The translations under genes were made by a program, and so were the position numbers. Positions 1 through 6,553 of a stretch of DNA of 13,574 nucleotides are shown here, piece by piece. The notes beneath the pieces were generated by a model that made no database searches, was not told where the DNA came from, and worked only from the letters and a program-made list of their open reading frames with translations. Origin of the DNA: JANNGZ01 sp031404155 (GTDB lineage Bacteria; Pseudomonadota; Gammaproteobacteria; Burkholderiales; Burkholderiaceae_C); assembly GCA_031404155.1 (NCBI GenBank), contig JANNGZ010000447.1, forward strand, positions 1 to 13,574. The letters are read 5' to 3'. Within the stretch, counting starts at the first letter, position 1. Every line of letters starts with the position of its first letter.

Positions 1-1185
1 ACCCGCGGCAACCTGCTCTTCGAAGCCATCCTGGACGCCGGAGCGCGCTACACCAGCGGGCCACAGTGGCTGGCCGAGCAGGTGCTGCAAGGCCGCCATG
101 TGCTCGCGGTGGCCGGCACGCATGGCAAGACCGGCACCACCGCGATGCTGGCCTGGATGCTCGAACACGCCGGCCTCGAACCCGGCTTCCTGATCGGCGG
201 CGTGCCGCTGAACTTCGGCATCTCGGCGCGGCTCGGCACGGGCAAGTGCTTCGTCATCGAATCCGACGAATACGACACCGCGCTCTTCGACAAGCGCAGC
301 AAGTTCGTTCACTACCGGCCGCGCACGGCGATCCTGAACAACCTCGAACTCGACCACGCCGACATCTTCCCCAACCTGGACGCCATCGAAACCCAGTTCC
401 ACCACCTGGTGCGCACCGTGCCGCGCTCGGGCCGGCTGGTGGTGAACGCCCGCGACGACGCGCTGCAGCGGGTGCTCGCGCGCGGCTGCTGGAGCGAGGT
501 GCAGCGCTTCGGCTCGCGCAAGGAGGAGCCCGGCGCCCTGCGCGCGCGCGGCGAGCCGCAGGCCTTCGACGTGCTGCGCGGCAGCTTGAAGATCGCGCAT
601 GTCGAATGGCCGCTGCTCGGCGACCACAACCAGCTCAACGCGCTCGCCGCGATCGGCGCGGCCGAACATGTCGGCGTGGCGCCCGAGGTGTCCGCGGCGG
701 CGCTGGCGCGCTTCAAGAACGCCAAGCGCCGCCTCGAACTGCTCGGCGAGGTGGCCGGGGTGAAGGTGTATGACGACTTCGCGCACCACCCCACCGCGAT
801 CCGCACCACCGTCGGCGGCCTGCGGCGCGACCTCGACCACCGCCTCGGCCGGCCAGGCGCCGCGCGCGAGCGCATCCTTACCGTGTTCGAGCCGCGCTCC
901 AACACGATGAAGCTCGGTGCGATGAAAGCGCAGCTGCCCTGGGCGCTGGAGGAGGCGGACCTCTCGTTCTGCCACTCGGGCGGACTGACCTGGAACGCCA
1001 ACGAGGCGCTCGCGCCGATGGGCGACAAGGCCCGCGTCTGCGATTCGATCGACACCCTGGTGGCCGCGGTGGTGCGCGCCGCGCGGCCGGGCGACCATGT
1101 GCTGTGCATGAGCAACGGCGGTTTTGGCGGCGTGCACGGCAAGCTGCTGGATGCCTTGCGCGCAGCCTTGCGTGCGCGGCCTTGA
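1..1185 (+). CDS. mpl: UDP-N-acetylmuramate:L-alanyl-gamma-D-glutamyl-meso-diaminopimelate ligase, 5' end cut off
   Basis: Mpl joins the recycled murein tripeptide L-Ala-gamma-D-Glu-meso-DAP to UDP-MurNAc with ATP, in the cytoplasm. The reading frame is open from the first base of the window, so the N-terminus (about 60-70 residues for a family of about 460) lies upstream; 394 codons are visible. The start of the visible part (RGNLLFEAILDAG, YTSGPQWLAE) is typical of Mpl rather than MurC. The ATP loop GTHGKTGTT is at 115-141 (most relatives have T where this has the G after GKT). ESDEYDTALFDKRSKF and LNNLELDHADIF form the Mur-ligase central domain. YDDFAHHPTAI and NTMKLG mark the C-terminal domain. 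The gene ends at TGA 1183-1185. Being in the same strand run as mtgA fits a cell-wall theme, but co-transcription is not shown. Confidence 0.95.
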   Translation, partial: TRGNLLFEAILDAGARYTSGPQWLAEQVLQGRHVLAVAGTHGKTGTTAMLAWMLEHAGLEPGFLIGGVPLNFGISARLGTGKCFVIESDEYDTALFDKRSKFVHYRPRTAILNNLELDHADIFPNLDAIETQFHHLVRTVPRSGRLVVNARDDALQRVLARGCWSEVQRFGSRKEEPGALRARGEPQAFDVLRGSLKIAHVEWPLLGDHNQLNALAAIGAAEHVGVAPEVSAAALARFKNAKRRLELLGEVAGVKVYDDFAHHPTAIRTTVGGLRRDLDHRLGRPGAARERILTVFEPRSNTMKLGAMKAQLPWALEEADLSFCHSGGLTWNANEALAPMGDKARVCDSIDTLVAAVVRAARPGDHVLCMSNGGFGGVHGKLLDALRAALRARP

Positions 1186-1225
1186 GTGCGCCGCCGATTC
1201 CTTTGCGGCTCATTCTTTCGCGGCC

Positions 1226-1288
1226 ATGAGTCCGCCGGGCCGCCCCAAGGGCGAATACCGACGTGCGCAGCACGAAGCTACACCAGTG
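1226..1288 (+). repeat. Dispersed copy of the RTGAG-bounded repeat (single copy)
   Basis: This stretch in the mpl-yqiA spacer closely matches the 60-bp units at 6377-6553. All begin ATGAG, contain a small inverted repeat (CGCCC-CAA-GGGCG, 1241-1253), continue GCGAATACCG, then GTGCGCAGCACG, and end at a second RTGAG (GTGAG, 1286-1290). Read in the yqiA frame it gives GRPKGEYRRAQHE, matching GRPKGEYRSAQ of the other copies. The small stem is kept although the bases differ (five pairs here, four in the tandem copies). I recall similar peptides recurring in Burkholderiales genomes, which suggests a dispersed REP-like element, but I could not check this. Confidence 0.75.
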
Positions 1289-1327
1289 AGCGCGCAGGCT
1301 TCGGGCGAGACGGGACCGCACCCACCA

Positions 1328-1960
1328 ATGGTTGCCGTCGGTAACGCTGGCACGCCGCGCGCCGCCGAGCGCGTCCCGCCGAGCCACCTGCTCTACCTGC
1401 ACGGCTTTCGTTCGTCGCCACGTTCGACCAAAGCGCGCAAGGTGGCCGCATGGGTCGCCGCACATCGCCCCGCCCTCACCTGGTGCTGCCCGCAGCTGGC
1501 GCCGTCGCCACGCGAAGCGATGGCGCAGGTTTTCGAGGCGGTGGCACGCTGGCCCGCACCGGGCAGCGCGGTGATCGGCAGTTCGCTCGGCGGCTTCTAC
1601 GCCACCGTGGTGGCCGAGCGCCTGGGCTGGCCGGCCGCGCTGCTCAACCCTGCGGTCGACCCAGCGCGCGACCTGGCACGCCACCTCGGCGTGCAGACCG
1701 CGTACGACAACCCGAACGAGCGCTTCGAGATGCGCGCCGAGTTCATCGACGAGTTGCGCGCGATGACGCCGGCGCGGATCACACGGCCCGAGCACTACTG
1801 GGCGTTGATCGCCAAGGGCGATGAGGTGCTCGACTGGCGCGAGATGAGCGCGCGTTACGCCGGTGCGTCGGTCCGCTTGCTCGAAGGCAGCAACCATGCG
1901 CTGAGCGACTTCGACGAGCACCTGCCCGAGCTGATCCGTTTCCTCCGCCTCGGCCCCTGA
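1328..1960 (+). CDS. yqiA: YqiA/YcfP-family alpha/beta-fold esterase
   Basis: A 210-residue small alpha/beta-hydrolase of the YqiA (UPF0227) family; E. coli YqiA is a short-chain esterase with no settled physiological substrate. The first strand and oxyanion region read LLYLHGFRSSPRSTKA (about residues 21-36). The nucleophile elbow is GSSLGG with Ser86. LNPAVDP follows, and GSNHALSDF near the C-terminus supplies the likely catalytic His. The length fits the family (about 190-200). The start is uncertain. The frame is open upstream through ATG 1226, which lies in a dispersed repeat, and GTG 1286. I chose ATG 1328 because it leaves about 20 residues before the conserved LLYLHGF and avoids translating the repeat. 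No strong ribosome site is visible at any candidate. The gene lies between mpl and the exonuclease. Confidence 0.88.
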   Translation: MVAVGNAGTPRAAERVPPSHLLYLHGFRSSPRSTKARKVAAWVAAHRPALTWCCPQLAPSPREAMAQVFEAVARWPAPGSAVIGSSLGGFYATVVAERLGWPAALLNPAVDPARDLARHLGVQTAYDNPNERFEMRAEFIDELRAMTPARITRPEHYWALIAKGDEVLDWREMSARYAGASVRLLEGSNHALSDFDEHLPELIRFLRLGP

Positions 1961-2021
1961 ACGCGTACCGGGGTGACCGTTGGATGCATCTGGCGCAGGC
2001 CCATCCATCACAATCCGCCCC

Positions 2022-4196
2022 GTGACCTACGCCCTCTTCGAAGAGTCCGGCAAGTTCCTCGCCGGCCGCCTGATGTCCGAAGCCGACAGCTCGGTGCAGG
2101 TGGAGCTCGATTCGGGAAAACGGGTCAAGGTCAAAAGCGCACACGTGCTGCTGCGCTTCGACGCGCCGCTGCCGGCAAAGCTGATCGAAGCCGGGCAGGC
2201 TCTGGCGCGCGAGATCGACCTCGACCTGGCCTGGGAGTTCGCGCCCGAAGCCGAGTTCGGCTTCGCCGAATTTGCGCGCGACTACTTCGAAGCCTCGGCC
2301 GGGCCGGAGAAGCAGGCCGCCGCGCTGTTCCGCCTGTTCGAAGCGCCGCACTACTTCCGCCGCGTCGGCAAGGGCATGTTCAAGAAGGCGCCCGAGGACA
2401 TCGTCAAGGCGGCCTTGCTCGGCATCGAGCGCAAAAGGCAAACCGCGTTGCAGATCGAGGCCTGGGCCGCCGAAATCGTCGCTGGCCAATGCCCGCCGCC
2501 GGTGCGCGAGCAGCTCTACAAGATTCTCTTCAAGCCCGACAAGAACGCGGCCGAATACAAGGCGGTGGTCGAGGCCACGAAGCGCGCGCAGCGGGCGCCG
2601 CTGGACTTGCTGAAAGCAGCGGGCGCGATCGACAGCCCCTACCAGTTCCACTGGCGGCGCTTCCTGTTCGAGCAGTTCCCCAAGGGCACCGGATTCCCGG
2701 CAGGGCTGTCAGCCCCGGCGATCAAGGAGGCGCTGCCGCTCGCGGCTGCACAAGCCTTCTCGATCGACGACTCGAGCACCACCGAGATCGACGACGCCTT
2801 GTCGGTGCAGGGCCTGGGCAGCGGCAGCGTGGTCTTCGGCATCCATATCGCCGCTCCCGCGCTCGCGTTTGCGCCCGGTTCGCCGGTGGACAAGGTGGCC
2901 GCGGAGCGCCTGTCCACCGTCTACATGCCGGGCTGGAAGCTGACCATGCTGCCCGACGAGGTGGTGCAGGCCTACACGCTGACCGCGGGGCGCAGCTGCC
3001 CGGCGGTGAGCCTGTATGTTACGCTGGACGAGGCGACGCTCGAGGTGCGCGGCAGCGAAACCAGACTCGAGTTGGTGCCGATCGTGGCCAACCTGCGCCA
3101 CGACCAGCTCGACGCGGTGATCACCGAAGCCTCGCTCACCGGCGAAGCGACACCCGACTACGCCTTCGCACCCGAACTCGCGTTTGCGTTCCGGCTTGCC
3201 CAGCAGCTGAAGTCCCAACGCGAGCTGGTGCGCGGCAAGCCCGAGAACTTCAACCGCCCGGACTACAACTTCCGCCTCGAACATGAGGGCGCCCCCAGGC
3301 CGACGACTGCGTCGTCCGCCCCCCGAGGGGGTATGAGCAAAGTGGCAGAGTCACATTTGCTCATGAGCAGCGGCGGCAGCAACGCCGAGGCCGGCAGCAG
3401 CGAGCCCGACGGCAGCGAAGCGGTGCGGATCAGCGTGCGCCAACGCGGCGCGCCGCTGGACCTGATCGTGGCCGAGGCGATGATCCTGGCCAACAGCACC
3501 TGGGGCGCCTGGATTGCGGAATGTGGCGTGCCCGGCATCTACCGTTCGCAGGCCAGCCTGGCCCCGGGGGTGAAGGTGCGCATGGGGGCGAAGCCCGCGC
3601 CGCATGCCGGCATCGGCGTGGCGCAATACACCTGGGCCACCTCGCCGTTGCGCCGTTATGTCGACCTGGTCAACCAGTGGCAGATCGTCGCCTGCGCCCG
3701 CCATGGCCGCACCGCCGCGCTGGCGGCGCCCTTCAAACCGAAGGACGCGGCGCTGTTCGCGGTGATCTCCGGCTTCGACGCGGCCTACAGCGCGTACAAC
3801 GACTTCCAGCAGGGCATCGAGCGCTACTGGACGCTGCGCTGGCTGGAGCAAAACGGCCTGGGCGAACTCAACGCCGCGGTGATGCGCGACGGCCTGGTGC
3901 GCGCCGACACGCTGCCGCTGGTGTTCCGCGTGCCCGGCACCGACAGCCTGCCACGCGGCACCCATGTGCGGGTGCGCATCGCCGCCTGCGACCTGCTGAC
4001 GCTGGAGGTGCATGCCACGCTGGTGGCGCGCCTTGACGATGAAGCACCCGCCGCGGCCGAACCCGACGCCGAGGAGGACGAGGCCGCGAGCGCGGGCGCG
4101 CTCACGCTGGCGATCGACCTCGACGACGGCGAAGCCAAGTCGCCCGACGCAGGCCCGGACGCGAACGGTGCGGCCGGCGCTGCTGCGGCGGCCTGA
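2022..4196 (+). CDS. RNase II/RNase R-family (RNB domain) 3'-5' exoribonuclease
   Basis: A predicted 724-residue hydrolytic exoribonuclease. An N-terminal small beta domain (about residues 1-50, SGKRVKVKSAHVLLRF) precedes a helical region. The RNB domain starts near residue 245 with the metal site SIDDSSTTEIDDAL. Aligned to E. coli RNase II D201/D207/D209/D210, this gives D249/E255/D257/D258, so one Asp is Glu. TSPLRRYVDLVN (about 541-551) is the RNB signature carrying the conserved Arg. An S1-like end (about 630-670) is followed by an acidic, Ala-rich tail. Residues about 422-468 contain a translated repeat insertion (see 3301-3368). Start: GTG 2022 was chosen because family members begin close to this sequence; TTG 1980, in frame and better spaced from a GGGGTG, is the alternative and adds 14 residues. 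The TonB-like gene begins 10 bp after the stop, so the two probably share a transcript. Confidence 0.9.
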   Translation: MTYALFEESGKFLAGRLMSEADSSVQVELDSGKRVKVKSAHVLLRFDAPLPAKLIEAGQALAREIDLDLAWEFAPEAEFGFAEFARDYFEASAGPEKQAAALFRLFEAPHYFRRVGKGMFKKAPEDIVKAALLGIERKRQTALQIEAWAAEIVAGQCPPPVREQLYKILFKPDKNAAEYKAVVEATKRAQRAPLDLLKAAGAIDSPYQFHWRRFLFEQFPKGTGFPAGLSAPAIKEALPLAAAQAFSIDDSSTTEIDDALSVQGLGSGSVVFGIHIAAPALAFAPGSPVDKVAAERLSTVYMPGWKLTMLPDEVVQAYTLTAGRSCPAVSLYVTLDEATLEVRGSETRLELVPIVANLRHDQLDAVITEASLTGEATPDYAFAPELAFAFRLAQQLKSQRELVRGKPENFNRPDYNFRLEHEGAPRPTTASSAPRGGMSKVAESHLLMSSGGSNAEAGSSEPDGSEAVRISVRQRGAPLDLIVAEAMILANSTWGAWIAECGVPGIYRSQASLAPGVKVRMGAKPAPHAGIGVAQYTWATSPLRRYVDLVNQWQIVACARHGRTAALAAPFKPKDAALFAVISGFDAAYSAYNDFQQGIERYWTLRWLEQNGLGELNAAVMRDGLVRADTLPLVFRVPGTDSLPRGTHVRVRIAACDLLTLEVHATLVARLDDEAPAAAEPDAEEDEAASAGALTLAIDLDDGEAKSPDAGPDANGAAGAAAAA
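3301..3368 (+). repeat. Hairpin-rich repeat inserted in frame in the exoribonuclease gene
   Basis: Three back-to-back inverted repeats lie in a coding stretch that interrupts otherwise conserved protein. They are GACGAC/GTCGTC (3302-3307 with 3311-3316), CCCCC/GGGGG (3319-3323 with 3327-3331) and ATGAGCAAA/TTTGCTCAT (3333-3341 with 3356-3364), the last extended inward by GTG/CAC with one bulged A. The final arm also starts a palindrome, GCTCATGAGC (3359-3368). The translation (TTASSAPRGGMSKVAESHLLMSS) is unlike the flanking enzyme and lies between NRPDYNFRLE and VRISVRQRGAPLD, which I expect to be nearly adjacent in relatives. It is probably a REP-like element that preserved the reading frame. 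The true ends are not known without an alignment. Confidence 0.7.
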
Positions 4197-4206
4197 CGAG
4201 CGGCTG

Positions 4207-5064
4207 ATGCGCCTGCCCCAACTCTCCACCCTGCACTGGGCCTTGATCGCCTCGGCGGCTGTGCATGGCGGGCTGCTCACGCTGCGCATCGTCGACCCCG
4301 AGGGTTTCAACCGCGTCTTCAGCGACACGCCGCTGGAGGTGATCCTGGTCAACGCGCGCACCAACGAGGCGCGGCCGCAGAAAGCGCAGGCGATCGCGCA
4401 GGCCAACCTGGCCGGCGGCGGCGAGGCCGAGAAGGGCCGCGCGACCTCGCCGCTGCCGCCCTCGGCGTTAATGGAGGTGGGCGACTCGAACGAAGACTCA
4501 CGGCGCCAGGTGGAACAACTGCAGGAGCAGCAGCAGCAGTTGCTCGCGCGCATCCGCCGCGAGGCGGCGCTGTTGCCGCCGCCGGACCCCAAGCGCGACC
4601 TCGGCGACCCGCGCGAGCGTGCGCAGGAGGAGCGGCGGCGCCAGATGCTGCGCCTGCTCGCCGAGATCGAAAAGCGCATCAACGAAGAGAATGCGCGCCC
4701 GAAGAAGCGCTACATCAGCCCGGCCACGCGCGAGGAGGTCTACGCGGTGTACTACGACAGCCTGCGCCGGCGCATCGAGGACCGCGGCACCCGCGACTTC
4801 CCCGAGGTGCAGGGCCGCAAGCTCTATGGCGAGCTGACGATGAACGTGACCATCGATGCCCGCGGCCGCGTCATCGACGCCGACGTGGTGCGGCCTTCGA
4901 AGTCGCGCCTGCTCGACAAACGCGCGCTGGCCATCGTGTATGCCGCGTCGCCCTTCGGCAACTTCACGCCCGCCATGCGCGCGTCGGCCGACCAGATCGT
5001 GATCACCTCGCGTTTCCGCTTCACCCGCGACGAGGGCCTGGAAACCACGCTGAGCGGGCAGTAG
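4207..5064 (+). CDS. TonB-family / energy-transduction-like membrane protein
   Basis: A 285-residue protein with TonB architecture. A short cytoplasmic start is followed by one hydrophobic segment (about residues 10-28, WALIASAAVHGGLLTLRIV). Next comes TPLEVILVNARTNEARPQKA, a motif common just after the anchor in betaproteobacterial TonB-like proteins. A long charged helical spacer (about 95-165) has a Gln-rich run (EQLQEQQQQLLARIRREA) and is probably coiled coil. The C-terminal domain (about 176-275; VYYDSLRRRIE, GELTMNVTIDARGRVIDADV, then IVITSRFRF) looks like the TonB C-terminal fold. TonB proteins link inner-membrane proton-motive energy to outer-membrane receptors, but no exbB/exbD lies here, so the partner and role are open. 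ATG 4207 fits because the anchor then sits at the N-terminus; the upstream open frame overlaps the exonuclease. It follows that gene by 10 bp. Confidence 0.85.
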   Translation: MRLPQLSTLHWALIASAAVHGGLLTLRIVDPEGFNRVFSDTPLEVILVNARTNEARPQKAQAIAQANLAGGGEAEKGRATSPLPPSALMEVGDSNEDSRRQVEQLQEQQQQLLARIRREAALLPPPDPKRDLGDPRERAQEERRRQMLRLLAEIEKRINEENARPKKRYISPATREEVYAVYYDSLRRRIEDRGTRDFPEVQGRKLYGELTMNVTIDARGRVIDADVVRPSKSRLLDKRALAIVYAASPFGNFTPAMRASADQIVITSRFRFTRDEGLETTLSGQ

Positions 5065-5101
5065 CCGCGCCACGCGGCCCGGGCCGAACAAGAGGACGAA
5101 G

Positions 5102-5467
5102 ATGAGTGCGGCTCCTGATCGATACGCAGGGCTCGGCCACCCGGTGCAGCGCAGCCAATCGCCCTTCCGCGGCGTTGATCTCATGCTGACCGCGAGCGCG
5201 AGCGCGAGCGCGAGCAAGCTGCAAGGCGCTGCGGTGCCGGTGGCCGACCGGGTGCTGCACAACGGCACGCTCGCGGTCAACATGATGTACGGCGCGGCAG
5301 CGCCAGCTCTCCTGCTATGGGCGCGGCGCCGCGGCTTCACCGCGCGCGACGGCCTGCGCATGCTGGTCGAGCAGGCGGCCGAGGCCTTCCTCGGCCGGCG
5401 GGGCACGCGCCCGGGCACCGCACCGGTGCTGGCTGCGCTGCGCGCGCGGCGGGTTGCGGCGGCGTAA
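5102..5467 (+). pseudogene. aroE: Internally deleted shikimate dehydrogenase remnant
   Basis: Intact AroE (about 270-290 residues) reduces 3-dehydroshikimate to shikimate with NADPH. This frame has 121 codons and matches only the two ends. Residues 1-22 give the N-terminal substrate motif (GHPVQRSQSPF, Ser18 and Ser20). From about residue 24 the C-terminal region follows directly: DLMLTASAS, LQGAAVPVADRVL, MMYGAAA, GLRMLVEQAAEAF, TAPVLAALRAR. About 160 residues are missing, including the catalytic Lys/Asp and the NADP-binding Rossmann fold. Remaining conserved positions also look eroded: Asn60 where DMxY is usual, Arg86 where GLGMLVxQA is usual, and Arg17 in place of the His of HSxSP. A good ribosome site (AGAGGA, 5091-5096) and an open frame remain, so a short peptide may still be made. 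It sits in the usual slot between the TonB-like gene and mtgA. Assembly error should be excluded. Confidence 0.88.
5192..5215 (+). repeat. GCGAGC hexanucleotide microsatellite (4 units)
   Basis: Four perfect GCGAGC units in tandem encode the alternating Ser-Ala run ASASASAS inside the aroE remnant, about 25 bp downstream of the apparent deletion junction. A hexamer keeps the frame when units are gained or lost. AroE relatives usually have only one or two Ala/Ser pairs here, so the run looks expanded. Confidence 0.85.
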
Positions 5468-5484
5468 GCGGCGGCCATCGCGTT

Positions 5485-5517
5485 ACCAGCGGACCACCAG
5501 CGGACCACCAGCGGGCC
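5485..5517 (+). repeat. 11-bp tandem repeat upstream of mtgA (3 units)
   Basis: ACCAGCGGACC occurs at 5485-5495 and 5496-5506, and ACCAGCGGGCC at 5507-5517 with one change. The array fills the 79-bp gap between the aroE remnant and mtgA, ending 29 bp before the chosen mtgA start. Each unit shifts the frame (11 is not a multiple of 3), so it is unlikely to be coding. It might alter mtgA translation if unit number varies. Confidence 0.85.
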
Positions 5518-5546
5518 ACGACGTGAGGACACCCCGGCTCAAGCCA

Positions 5547-6380
5547 ATGCAACCCGCGCTGCGCCATGCAGCGCGCCTGCTCGCGCTGTTGCTGCTGTGC
5601 GGGCTCGCGCTGCAACTCTTCATCCTGCTGCGGGTGGCGCTGATGCTGGTGCTCGACCCGCAGTCGACGAGCTTTCAGCGCAGCGAGGCATGGCGGCTGC
5701 TCAGCAGCCAGGGCCGCATCAGCTGGAACCAGAACTGGGTCGACGGTGCGCAGATCTCCGCGCAGCTCAAGCGCGCGGTGGTCGCCAGCGAGGACGCGGG
5801 TTTTGTCGAGCACAGCGGCGTCGAATGGGACGCGATCGAAAAAGCCTGGGAGAAGAACCAGCGTGCGCTGGAGCGAGCCGAGCGCGTCAACGAACGCATC
5901 GGCGAGCAGGCGACCAGGTGGGAGGCCGCTCGCGACGCCGCACGGGCCCGCGCCGGCAAGGCGAGCGCGCCGGGCAACAGCAAGCCGGCGCCGCCGCGTG
6001 TCGCCAACGCTCGGCTGGTGGGTGGCTCGACGATCACGCAGCAACTGGCCAAGAACCTCTTCCTCAGCGGCGAGCGCACCGTGCTGCGCAAGGGGCAGGA
6101 GTTCGCCGTCACCTTCATGCTCGAGGCGCTGCTGCCCAAGGCGCGCATCCTCGAGATCTACCTCAACAACGTCGAATGGGGCGAAGGCCTCTTCGGCGCC
6201 CAGGCCGCCGCACGGCACTACTTCCGGGTTGACGCGGCGCAACTTGGCACCCTGCAGGCCGCGCGCCTGGCGGTGATGCTGCCGGCGCCCAAGCGTTTCG
6301 AGAAGAACCCGGCGTCGGCTTATGTGCTCGGGCGCGCCGCCACCGTGGCCGCGCGCATGAGCGACGTGGTGCTGCCATGA
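5547..6380 (+). CDS. mtgA: Monofunctional biosynthetic peptidoglycan transglycosylase
   Basis: MtgA polymerises lipid II into glycan strands at the outer face of the inner membrane (GT51 family). The 277-residue product has an N-terminal membrane anchor (about residues 9-36). GT51 motifs run in order: ASEDAGFVEHSG with catalytic Glu82, GGSTITQQLAKNLFLS (159-174), RKGQEFAVTFMLEALLPKARILEIYLNNVEWGEG with the second acidic residues near 210-213, then GAQAAARHYF and LMLP-type VMLPAPKRFEK. It is longer than E. coli MtgA (242) because about 45 Arg/Lys/Ala-rich residues (about 106-155) separate the first two motifs. ATG 5547 was chosen because the anchor follows at once; GTG 5523 is also possible, and the open frame back to 5454 runs through the 11-bp tandem repeat. 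The stop is shared with the ATGA that begins the 60-bp repeat array. Confidence 0.93.
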   Translation: MQPALRHAARLLALLLLCGLALQLFILLRVALMLVLDPQSTSFQRSEAWRLLSSQGRISWNQNWVDGAQISAQLKRAVVASEDAGFVEHSGVEWDAIEKAWEKNQRALERAERVNERIGEQATRWEAARDAARARAGKASAPGNSKPAPPRVANARLVGGSTITQQLAKNLFLSGERTVLRKGQEFAVTFMLEALLPKARILEIYLNNVEWGEGLFGAQAAARHYFRVDAAQLGTLQAARLAVMLPAPKRFEKNPASAYVLGRAATVAARMSDVVLP

Positions 6381-6553
6381 GCCTGTCCGGCCGCCCGAAA
6401 GGCGAATACCGGAGTGCGCAGCGCGGAGGTTGCCTGATGAGCCTGCCCGGCCGCCCGAAAGGCGAATACCGGAGTGCGCAGCACGGAGGATGCCTGATGA
6501 GCCTGTCCGGCCGCCCGAAAGGCGAATACCCGAGTGCGCACATAGGTTGCCTG
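6377..6553 (+). repeat. Tandem 60-bp repeat array, three units, between mtgA and a hypothetical gene
   Basis: Units are 6377-6436, 6437-6496 and 6497-6553 (the last is 3 bp short), and a fourth ATGAG begins at 6554. The first two differ at three or so positions. Each unit begins ATGAGCCTG, contains the small inverted repeat CGCC-CGAAA-GGCG (6392-6404 in the first), then GCGAATACC and GTGCGCA, and ends TGCCTG. The ATGA at each boundary holds a stop in one frame and a start in another, and the first overlaps the mtgA stop. As the period is 20 codons, the array stays open in the forward frame and in at least two reverse frames. A related single copy lies at 1226-1288. Confidence 0.95.

Noticed and set aside
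1124..1327. Extended N-terminus of YqiA
   Set aside because: The upstream in-frame codons overlap the mpl end and a dispersed repeat, and the family starts close to LLYLHGF.
1186..1327. Insertion sequence remnant
   Set aside because: No transposase fragment or long terminal inverted repeats are seen; only the short repeat unit is present.
4012..4206. Extended N-terminus of the TonB-like protein overlapping the exonuclease
   Set aside because: The extra sequence is Arg/Pro-rich shadow of the upstream gene, and the membrane anchor belongs at the N-terminus from ATG 4207.
3351..4682. 443-codon minus-strand open frame
   Set aside because: It lies opposite the exonuclease and TonB-like genes, both of which have clear motifs. 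Its translation is Arg/Ala/Gly-rich without a domain, as expected for an antisense frame in GC-rich DNA.
6377..6553. CRISPR array
   Set aside because: Units are directly adjacent with no unique spacers and are 60 bp long; no cas genes are present.
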